Positions 1-5,416 of a stretch of DNA of 6,966 nucleotides are shown piece after piece. The stretch is from the NCBI GenBank assembly GCA_025455985.1, contig JALOLM010000146.1:1-6966 (forward strand). The letters are read 5' to 3'. The stretch comes from Candidatus Nanopelagicales bacterium (lineage in GTDB: Bacteria; Actinomycetota; Actinomycetes; S36-B12; UBA10799). A program made the translations under genes and the position numbers. Position 1 is the first letter of the stretch; every line of letters starts with the position of its first letter. The notes beneath the pieces were generated by a model. The model saw nothing but the letters and a program-made list of their open reading frames with translations, was not told the origin of the DNA and ran no database searches.

Positions 1-158
1 ACAGATTCGCGCCGTTGGTTCGGGCGGGGATCCGGGGCTATCTGAACGCGCTAGTGGCCCTGCCGGACGGCACGCCGCTCGACATCGCCGCGTACTTCGA
101 TAAGGACATCCACCGAAGTTCGGCTAGTCCGCCAGCCGCACGTCCCGGTCGAAGGTGA
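1..158 (+). CDS. 3' end of an unidentified protein (partial)
   Basis: The gene enters from the left edge and reads about 51 codons in the frame beginning at base 3, stopping at TGA 156-158. The first 40 or so residues look like real protein: balanced composition, mostly G/C third positions, and a stretch reading LPDGTPLDIAAYFDKDIHR. The other two plus frames stop at about 45 and 112. The last ten codons, rich in Pro, Arg and Ala, lie over the 3' end of the convergent minus-strand gene (35 bases of overlap). I do not recognise the family from so short a piece. A minus-strand reading of this stretch is Arg/Gly/His-rich and looks like a shadow. Confidence 0.55.
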   Translation, partial: RFAPLVRAGIRGYLNALVALPDGTPLDIAAYFDKDIHRSSASPPAARPGRR

Positions 159-828
159 TCCTGCCAGTGGCCGTGGGGGACTTGTCGTCCGGTGGGTGTC
201 CTTCGCCGATCCCGAATCCGGAGATGTAGACCGGACCCCAACCCGCGACGGTTACTTGACCCGTTCGGTTGTTTCGGTCCAAGGTTCCCTCCGCAATGAT
301 GTCGACCCTCTGCAGAGTGTCGTCCTCCGTGATTGTTGTGACGCAATCGAAGAAATCACCGACCCGACGCGACAGCGTGTGTACGTTAACCTCCGCCGAC
401 CAGCCGATTTCGAACCGACGGTCGGTAATTCGGTACTTCCTTCCACGCAGTTTGGTGTTGAGCCCCGAAATCTCCGCGTTCACGGGACCGCTGAATCCGA
501 CCGTCTCAGTGTCCTGCCAGGTTTCGCACCCTAGGCCAAGAGTGGTTTGGGTATACGTCATGCGCAACGTGGCGGTGGGCTTCTTCTTGGCCATGTGGAA
601 GCCTTTGGCATCCCCGGAGTTGTAGTAGATCGCCTTGACTTTTCCAAGCTCCGCGGTGAAGTTGAAGTCCAGGCCACCTCCCCCCTCGTAAGGCAGCTTG
701 AAACCCCCACTCACCTTGAGGTTCCCCTTGACTCTCGCCGGGCCGGAGTTTTGTGCCAACGCCGGAGGGGCCGCACAAGCCACCGCCAATGCCAACGAAA
801 TCCCGCTGAGAGCGATTCGTGCGATCAT
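124..828 (-). CDS. secreted protein of unknown function
   Basis: This 234-residue protein has a clear Sec signal peptide: residues 1-25, with a hydrophobic core from I5 to about A20 and a likely cut after ALA25. The mature part is rich in Gly, Thr and charged residues with alternating hydrophobic patterns, suggesting an all-beta exported domain. It has only two cysteines, C101 and C162, which could form one disulfide. A lipobox around C18 is poor (Ala at -3), so a soluble secreted or periplasm-like product is more likely than a lipoprotein. The ATG at 826-828 is well supported by GGAGG at 834-838, five bases upstream. The gene is more AT-rich than its neighbours: hand counts give 32/60 G+C at 421-480 and 33/60 at 541-600, against 38/60 at 4801-4860, which may hint at transfer. 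I recognise no family and assign no function. Confidence 0.85.
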   Translation of the reverse strand: MIARIALSGISLALAVACAAPPALAQNSGPARVKGNLKVSGGFKLPYEGGGGLDFNFTAELGKVKAIYYNSGDAKGFHMAKKKPTATLRMTYTQTTLGLGCETWQDTETVGFSGPVNAEISGLNTKLRGRKYRITDRRFEIGWSAEVNVHTLSRRVGDFFDCVTTITEDDTLQRVDIIAEGTLDRNNRTGQVTVAGWGPVYISGFGIGEGHPPDDKSPTATGRITFDRDVRLAD

Positions 829-856
829 CTGCGCCTCCGTGCACCCTGGGGCTCGG

Positions 857-862
857 ACTGTA
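857..862 (-). promoter_or_regulatory. possible -10 element for the secreted protein gene
   Basis: On the minus strand TACAGT fits the TANNNT pattern of a housekeeping -10 box and lies 28 bases before the ATG at 828, which would give a short leader containing the GGAGG site. No good -35 hexamer sits 16-18 bases upstream; the best (TCAACA) is 19 bases away. An inverted repeat covers the place where a -35 would be. This is a weak prediction. Confidence 0.25.
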
Positions 863-869
863 CACCTGT

Positions 870-889
870 GATCAAAGGAAATGTTGATC
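870..889. repeat. inverted repeat GATCAA-N8-TTGATC, possible operator
   Basis: Two perfect 6-base arms (870-875 and 884-889) flank an 8-base spacer in the gap between the carbonic anhydrase and the downstream secreted protein gene. No T-tract follows on either strand, so an intrinsic terminator is unlikely. The position, just upstream of the candidate -10 box at 857-862, suits a dimeric repressor or activator site. With arms this short, chance is possible. Confidence 0.3.
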
Positions 890-905
890 TTGGGGGCGAG
901 CGATG

Positions 906-1001
906 TCAGCCGCGCGCATCCAGGAGCTGCCGTACGTACCCCGAACTCACCAACTCGGCCAAGAACGGACCCATAGCTTCAGGGTCCGGTGGCGTGAACA
1001 G
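906..1001 (-). other. displaced C-terminal coding tail of the carbonic anhydrase
   Basis: In the minus frame one base off that of the carbonic anhydrase, 31 codons from 1001 to the TGA at 906-908 read as convincing protein. The stretch starts LFTPPDPEAMGPFLAELV and ends in VRQLLDARG. About 23 of 31 codons end in G or C. The annotated frame over the same bases is Arg/Trp-rich (three Trp in the last 17 residues) and stops at 947. The displaced frame is open back to a TGA at 1032-1034, so any switch must happen between about 1031 and 1001. A run of four G on the minus strand (1012-1015) is a natural slip site: one extra G would join the frames. From memory, some longer beta-carbonic anhydrases end with a similar Gly-Leu-x-x-Pro-Pro stretch followed by a helix; I could not check this. 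Confidence 0.5.
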
Positions 1002-1699
1002 GCCGGCACGACCCCGAACGCCACGGCCAACTCATCGCTTAGGTACGGGGAGAACATGCGCCGAACGGCATCGCCGGCGACCGCGGCATTGAGCACAACA
1101 GCGCATCCCCACAGCGCCTCGTAGTAGCCCGGGCGATCGCCGCGATCGTGACCGTACTGGCTGCGCAAGGCGTTGTCCGCTGCCTGCACTGCGGCCAGCA
1201 ACGAGTCCACGATTCCCCGCAGAGGAAGGTTGGCCGACAGCCCTAAGTACGACGAGGGATCCAGGTAGGCGTCCACGGCCGCCTTCACCGCACCGCAACC
1301 CGTATGTCCAACCACCGACACCAGTCGCACGCTGGGGATCCGCGCGAGAGCGAAGTCGATGCTGCCCACGGATTCACCGCCGAGAACATTGCCCGCGACC
1401 CGCACCACGAACAGGTCATTGGCCGTTTGCGAGAAGATCAGTTCCAGCGGGACGCGGGCGTCGGCGCATCCTAGGACAACAGCCATAGGCGTCTGCGGAA
1501 TCGCCGAACCATCGCCGGCTCCGATTCCCAGCTCCTCAGCGGAAACCGGGATGACGTACTGGCCGCCCGCCCCATCCCTGCCCAGGTCGGCGAACGCTCG
1601 GTTGCCCATGTGCAGAAGGAGCAGGGCCTCTTCCGCGGTAGCTGGCGAACGCTGGACCGGATCGGCGTCGGGGTCATACCGCCAACGGATCTCGATCAC
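947..1699 (-). CDS. beta-carbonic anhydrase, 3' end probably frameshifted
   Basis: This cytoplasmic zinc enzyme interconverts CO2 and bicarbonate. Counting from the GTG start (250 residues), the zinc and catalytic motif CADAR gives C78, D80 and R82, and HTGCG gives H132 and C135. These make up the complete beta-class CxDxR...HxxC set. RVAGN, at about 100-104, is also typical. I chose GTG 1697-1699 because GGAGG (1704-1708) lies four bases upstream. An in-frame ATG at 1765 adds 22 residues but has no ribosome site and no family-like sequence. The core is intact to LAVAFGVV (about 224-231). After that the reading turns Arg/Trp-rich, and a better tail continues in another frame to 906. This could be a real indel, a sequencing error or recoding. 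The active site lies upstream of the break, but the last beta strand and the oligomer surface could be affected. The gene follows the exporter on the same strand after 89 bases. Confidence 0.9.
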   Translation of the reverse strand: MIEIRWRYDPDADPVQRSPATAEEALLLLHMGNRAFADLGRDGAGGQYVIPVSAEELGIGAGDGSAIPQTPMAVVLGCADARVPLELIFSQTANDLFVVRVAGNVLGGESVGSIDFALARIPSVRLVSVVGHTGCGAVKAAVDAYLDPSSYLGLSANLPLRGIVDSLLAAVQAADNALRSQYGHDRGDRPGYYEALWGCAVVLNAAVAGDAVRRMFSPYLSDELAVAFGVVPACSRHRTLKLWVRSWPSW

Positions 1700-1703
1700 G
1701 ACG

Positions 1704-1708
1704 CCTCC
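1704..1708 (-). promoter_or_regulatory. ribosome site fixing the carbonic anhydrase GTG start
   Basis: GGAGG on the minus strand is four bases before GTG 1697-1699. The upstream in-frame ATG at 1763-1765 has no purine-rich site in the 17 bases before it. This decides for the shorter, 250-residue product. Confidence 0.6.
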
Positions 1709-1788
1709 ACGCAACGGTTCACTCAGCGCGATCCTTGCACAAGCGGTCCCGCTGACTCCGGTCATCGGTTATGCACACCAGTGCCGCG

Positions 1789-3306
1789 TCAGTGCCCCAC
1801 CAGTTCGTTGACCGCCTCGGATCGCCCGGGAAGCAGCCGCCAGGTCACGAAAGCCCCGGCGAACAGAACCGCTGCGCCCACCCACGTGGTCACCTGCATT
1901 GCTTGAGTGAAGGCAACTTCTACCGCATCGGTGAGGGCCGCGCTGACCTCGGGCGACAACCCACCCATGGCCTCGAATGCCTCACCCGGCGACTCGTTGG
2001 CCGCTTCCCCGACGTCGGCCGGCAACCCGGCCGGTAACTTCAACGCCCCCTGGTACACCGCCGTGAGGACGCTGCCCAGGAGGGCGATCCCGAGCGCGGT
2101 GCCCAACTCGTAGCCAGTCTCCGAGACCGCCGAGGCCGCGCCGGCCCTGTCTTTCGGGGCGACAGCCAGAACTGTGTCGGAGGCGATCGTCAGGGCGACC
2201 CCATCTCCGGCACCGATCAGGATCAGCGGGACGGCGAACACCAGGTACACGCTGGAGTCCAGGATGAAGGCGATCGCGGCCATCCCGGTCCCGATCGCCA
2301 ATAGGCCAACAGCCGTCACCGGCCCCCGGCCGAACCGGCGCATCACATTTCCTGCCAGCAACGAAGCGACCAGCGCGGCCAATGTCGCGGGCAACTCGAA
2401 CAAACCAGCCTGCAGCGGTTCGAGTCCCCGGATGAACTGCAGGTACTGGGAGAAGAAGAACAACGCCCCCGCGAGACCGAACACCGACAGCAGCATTCCC
2501 AGCACCGCACCGGTGAACGGACCGGAGGCGAATAACCGCACGTCCACCAAGGGATGGTCCAGATGCCGCTGCCGCCGAATGAACCACACCAGGGAAACGG
2601 CGCCGATGAGGCCGGCCAGCAGGTAGCCGGGTTCGATCCCCCGGATAGCCGTCTCCTTGATCGCGTAGACCAGGCCCAGGATCCCGGCCATCGACAGCGC
2701 CACCGAAAGGATGTCCAGACGCCCGGGGTTCGGGTCGCGGGACTCCCGCAGAGTCGGCAGCCCGATGATCAGCACAAGGGCCATGATCGGGACGTTGATC
2801 AGGAACACCGCGCCCCACCAGAAGTACTGCAGCAAAGCCCCGCCCACCAGCGGCCCTGCAGCTGCCCCCGCGGCGCCCATCGCACTCCAGACTCCGATGG
2901 CGAAACTGCGTTCGTTCGGGTCGGTGAACGTCGAGCGCATTAGCGCCAACGTGGAGGGCATCAGAGTCGCACCGGCGACACCCAGCAGTGCGCGTGCGGC
3001 GATCAACATCTCGGCACTGGTCGCATACGCCGCCGGAATGGAGATGAGCGCGAACAACGTCCCCCCGATCAAGAGCAGCCGCTTGCGCCCGACCTTGTCA
3101 CCGACGTTGCCCATGGTGATCAGAAGACCCGCCAGCACGAACGAGTAGATGTCACCGATCCACAGGACCTGCGAAGCGGTCGGCTGCAGATCCTTGACGA
3201 TGCTCGGGGTCGCCAGACTCAGAACAGTGCCGTCGACAGCCACCAGAAAGATCGCCAGGCACATCGCGGACAACGCCCACCAGCGCCTCGGGTCCTTCTC
3301 GGCCAT
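1789..3306 (-). CDS. DHA2-family MFS multidrug exporter (EmrB/QacA/SmvA type)
   Basis: This 505-residue, 14-helix inner-membrane protein is a proton-driven efflux pump of the DHA2 branch. Visible marks are an acidic residue in helix 1 (D25 in AVDGTVLSLATPSI), motif A after helix 2 (GDKVGRKR, 69-76), the antiporter motif C in helix 5 (GAAGAAAGPLVGG, 144-156), and SETGYELGTALGI near 396-407, typical of QacA/SmvA-like pumps in helix 13. A hydrophilic loop of about 45 residues (421-465) sits before the last helix, as in QacA relatives. The length is normal for the family and I see no break. ATG 3304-3306 follows GGGAGG (3312-3317) by five bases. Likely substrates are lipophilic cations or dyes by family analogy, but the sequence does not fix specificity. 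No TetR or MarR regulator is beside it in this window. It is probably cotranscribed with the secreted protein gene upstream (50-base gap) and perhaps the carbonic anhydrase downstream. Confidence 0.93.
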   Translation of the reverse strand: MAEKDPRRWWALSAMCLAIFLVAVDGTVLSLATPSIVKDLQPTASQVLWIGDIYSFVLAGLLITMGNVGDKVGRKRLLLIGGTLFALISIPAAYATSAEMLIAARALLGVAGATLMPSTLALMRSTFTDPNERSFAIGVWSAMGAAGAAAGPLVGGALLQYFWWGAVFLINVPIMALVLIIGLPTLRESRDPNPGRLDILSVALSMAGILGLVYAIKETAIRGIEPGYLLAGLIGAVSLVWFIRRQRHLDHPLVDVRLFASGPFTGAVLGMLLSVFGLAGALFFFSQYLQFIRGLEPLQAGLFELPATLAALVASLLAGNVMRRFGRGPVTAVGLLAIGTGMAAIAFILDSSVYLVFAVPLILIGAGDGVALTIASDTVLAVAPKDRAGAASAVSETGYELGTALGIALLGSVLTAVYQGALKLPAGLPADVGEAANESPGEAFEAMGGLSPEVSAALTDAVEVAFTQAMQVTTWVGAAVLFAGAFVTWRLLPGRSEAVNELVGH

Positions 3307-3356
3307 ACCCGCCTCCCGAGGGCAAGGCTATGGCCGCATGCACTCCCGAAGCCGGG

Positions 3357-4223
3357 TCAGGCAGGCTTCGACAGCCGTCGCTCGCTGGCGTCCCAGACCG
3401 AGAAGCTCCAGGCGTAGTCGTAGCGCGTGTCACCGATGGTGACCGAGTACTGGCCGCTCGGCCGACTGCCCTTGCCCAGCGGGGCGACGGGATCAAGGCC
3501 GTCCCAGGCGTTGGTCGTGAAGAGCAACGGCGGGACCGCGCGCTCGACATTCACCGGCTCCGGCGCGTCGGTGCAGGTCCTGGTGTACTGCCACTGCCGC
3601 GCGGGGTCGAACGGAACCTGCATGGCATACCGGAAGCCCTGCCACGGGTTGGACCACAGCGGGGCGACCTCGCCTTCGGCCAATAGGTCTTCGTAGCTCA
3701 GCGTCCCCTGGCCCTTCCACGTACACGGGCCGTCCACAGCATCGATCTCGTAGAACCCGTCGAAACTCGTGACCCGGTAGGAAGCCGTCGTCTCGAAGCC
3801 GGGGGTGTTTGCGGTATATGCCGGCTTGTTGAAGGCCAGATAGATGTCGCCTTCCCACGCGGCGGTCTTGACCCCGGCAGTGGTCTGCGTGGCTTGAATC
3901 GTGCCCATCAGTTTCCGGGGGACGATCTTCGGGTCGTTGTAGACCGCGACCCGGGTCTTCTTTCCCTCGCGGACCCGGATCACAGCGGGCACGGCCTTGC
4001 AGTCCCCTGGGCGCGCTTTGACCTTGTAGCGCCCGGTCGGCAGATCGGTGACGCCGTTGCGCAGGGTCTTGCGATAGGGGCCGTTGACCACGCGCGCCAG
4101 GCAACCCGGATCCACCGACACGGCCACCTTGCCCACAGGGATGATCACCGTCTGTCCGGGGGCACCGACAAGGCCCGCGGCGGCAACCAGTAGTGCGACA
4201 GCCAACGCAGAGGTCCTTCGCAT
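3357..4223 (-). CDS. secreted protein with PEGA-like N-terminal domain
   Basis: The product has 288 residues from ATG 4221-4223, chosen because GGGAGGGG lies just upstream and because it puts a signal peptide (MRR then a hydrophobic stretch to about A21) at the N-terminus. The in-frame ATG at 4277 would add 18 residues in front of that signal. Residues about 30-96 form a beta-rich segment with the look of PEGA or carboxypeptidase-regulatory-like domains: VAVSVDPG, then LPTGRYKVKARPG, then an Arg/Lys/Val strand and VYND. Residues about 107-288 form a second domain rich in Trp, Tyr and Gly. Four cysteines (C41 and C75 in the first domain, C167 and C217 in the second) would suit one disulfide per domain. 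It lies 50 bases before the exporter on the same strand and has its own candidate promoter. The function is unknown; an envelope or surface role is a guess. Confidence 0.85.
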   Translation of the reverse strand: MRRTSALAVALLVAAAGLVGAPGQTVIIPVGKVAVSVDPGCLARVVNGPYRKTLRNGVTDLPTGRYKVKARPGDCKAVPAVIRVREGKKTRVAVYNDPKIVPRKLMGTIQATQTTAGVKTAAWEGDIYLAFNKPAYTANTPGFETTASYRVTSFDGFYEIDAVDGPCTWKGQGTLSYEDLLAEGEVAPLWSNPWQGFRYAMQVPFDPARQWQYTRTCTDAPEPVNVERAVPPLLFTTNAWDGLDPVAPLGKGSRPSGQYSVTIGDTRYDYAWSFSVWDASERRLSKPA

Positions 4224-4228
4224 GAGCC

Positions 4229-4233
4229 CCTCC
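4229..4233 (-). promoter_or_regulatory. ribosome site fixing the secreted protein start
   Basis: GGAGG on the minus strand, inside the longer run GGGAGGGG (4227-4234), is five bases before ATG 4221-4223. It lies inside the reading frame that would begin at 4277, so the shorter start is favoured. Confidence 0.6.
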
Positions 4234-4254
4234 CAGGCGGTCACCGATGCTGCC

Positions 4255-4283
4255 AGAGTAGACGCCTGCGCCAGCAATGAGAA
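4255..4283 (-). promoter_or_regulatory. candidate sigma-70-type promoter for the secreted protein/exporter genes
   Basis: On the minus strand TTCTCA (4278-4283; 4 of 6 matches to TTGACA) and TACTCT (4255-4260, fits TANNNT) are exactly 17 bases apart. The -10 ends 31 bases before ATG 4223. The site is in the 85-base gap between divergent genes, the only space for promoters of both. No convincing promoter for the plus-strand gene was found; TAGGGT at 4297-4302 would require an almost leaderless transcript. Confidence 0.35.
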
Positions 4284-4308
4284 GCCATTGGGGAACTAGG
4301 GTGAGCAG

Positions 4309-5409
4309 GTGCTGATCGCCGCCTTTGTCGTGGGACTTGCTGTGTGGATGGCCGCGACCTCCTCAGTCATGAAGACGCTGGTCGTGCCCCGCGGCAGTTC
4401 CGGACTGAACCACCTCAAGAACGAGGTCTTGGGGCGCTCATTCCGCGCAGTGGCTCGCCGCACCCGCACTTACGAGGCCCGCGACCGGATCCTCACCTAC
4501 CAGGCACCCACCGCGATCGTCAGCTCGTTGATCATGTGGCTGCTCATGTACTTCCTCGCGTACGGCTTGATGATGTACGCCTTCACGCCACTGAGTCTGT
4601 GGCCGGCATTCCGGGAGGCGGGCTCGAGTCTGTTCACCCTCGGCTACGCCACGTCCGACCGCGCAGGCCTGACCACCCTGGACTTCATCGCAGCCGCTAC
4701 CGGCCCGATCGTGATCGGTCTACTCATCGGCTACCTGCCCACGATGTACTCGGCCTACCAGGGCAGGGAGGCCGAGGCGACGTTGCTGCTCGCTCGCGGC
4801 GGCGAACCGAACTGGGCCCCGGAGTTGATCCGCCGCCATGCGTTGGTGAACAACGTCGAAGCCCTCGACACCCTGTGGCCGGTCTGGGAGCGATGGGCGG
4901 CCGAGGTCGGCGAGAACCACACGAACTTCCCCGTGCTGATCCATATGCGATCGGCACGACCGCATCGCAACTGGCTAGTCTCGCTGGTGGTGGTGATGGA
5001 CGCCGCCGCGATGCACATGTCGCTGAACCCGCAACTGCCGCAAGGCGGCATGCGGATCGCCCTGCGACAAGGGATCGTCTGCCTGCAGGAACTGTGCCGG
5101 GTCGAACGGATCACCTTCGACCCCGATCCGCTGCCCGACAAGCCGAGCTCGGTGTCCTTGTCCGACTTCGAGGACGCGTGCGCACTCATCGGCCGCGCGG
5201 GCTACACCTGGACGCGCGACCCGGCCGAGGCGTACCGGCACTTCCGCGGCTGGCGCGCCAACTACGAGGAGCAGGCCTATGCGCTGCTCGACGAGATCGA
5301 CGCGGTGCCGGCGCCGTGGACCGGCGACCGGACTCCGGCCCTGCCCGTGATCTGGCCCGACACCCAGCCCAACCGCAGCCCGGACCGGCCCGAAGGCGGA
5401 TCAGGCTGA
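4309..5409 (+). CDS. potassium-channel-like membrane protein with soluble C-terminal domain
   Basis: This 366-residue protein has a hydrophobic helix at 1-20, a basic stretch (48-60), a second helix at about 66-92, a pore-like segment GSSLFTLGYATS (105-116), and a third helix at about 124-148. The pore segment between two helices resembles the P-loop of two-helix potassium channels, with TLGYA (110-114) where a canonical filter reads TxGYGD or TxGFGD. The remaining 215 residues are soluble and probably cytoplasmic, with Trp-rich helices (PELIRRHA, TLWPVWERWAAEV). From memory, similar unstudied proteins occur widely in actinobacteria. Ion selectivity is not established, because the second Gly and the Asp of the filter are missing. 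GTG 4309 follows AGGG (4298-4301) by seven bases. The gene diverges from the secreted protein gene and ends two bases from the convergent exonuclease fusion. Confidence 0.88.
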   Translation: MLIAAFVVGLAVWMAATSSVMKTLVVPRGSSGLNHLKNEVLGRSFRAVARRTRTYEARDRILTYQAPTAIVSSLIMWLLMYFLAYGLMMYAFTPLSLWPAFREAGSSLFTLGYATSDRAGLTTLDFIAAATGPIVIGLLIGYLPTMYSAYQGREAEATLLLARGGEPNWAPELIRRHALVNNVEALDTLWPVWERWAAEVGENHTNFPVLIHMRSARPHRNWLVSLVVVMDAAAMHMSLNPQLPQGGMRIALRQGIVCLQELCRVERITFDPDPLPDKPSSVSLSDFEDACALIGRAGYTWTRDPAEAYRHFRGWRANYEEQAYALLDEIDAVPAPWTGDRTPALPVIWPDTQPNRSPDRPEGGSG

Positions 5410-5416
5410 CGTCAGC
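5405..5416. repeat. 12-base perfect palindrome containing both convergent stop codons
   Basis: GCTGACGTCAGC is fully self-complementary. Its TGA (5407-5409) ends the plus-strand channel-like gene, and the TCA at 5412-5414 is the TGA of the minus-strand exonuclease gene. It has no loop and no T-tract, so it is a poor intrinsic terminator. The two genes share essentially no untranslated space, so transcripts must end inside the opposite gene or by a factor-dependent route. Confidence 0.6.

Noticed and set aside
38..346. Minus-strand open frame of 102 codons at the left edge
   Set aside because: It is Arg/Gly/His-rich and overlaps the better supported secreted protein gene and the plus-strand partial gene.
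1700..1765. Upstream ATG start for the carbonic anhydrase
   Set aside because: No ribosome site precedes it and the extra 22 residues do not look like the family, while GTG 1699 has GGAGG four bases upstream.
1789..1906. A carbonic anhydrase/bicarbonate transporter pairing
   Set aside because: The neighbouring transporter has DHA2 drug-antiporter motifs, not those of SulP, SbtA or BicA bicarbonate carriers, so a CO2-concentrating role is not supported.
1982..2818. Minus-strand open frame of 278 codons inside the exporter gene
   Set aside because: It is an out-of-frame shadow with Arg/Gly-rich composition; the exporter frame has all the family motifs.
3345..3356. Small hairpin CCCG-N4-CGGG just after the secreted protein stop codon
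   Set aside because: It has only four base pairs and no T-tract, so it is not supportable as a terminator and is probably chance in GC-rich DNA.
3493..4104. Minus-strand open frame of 203 codons inside the secreted PEGA-like gene
   Set aside because: It has Arg/Gly/His-rich shadow composition, while the other frame has a signal peptide and ribosome site.
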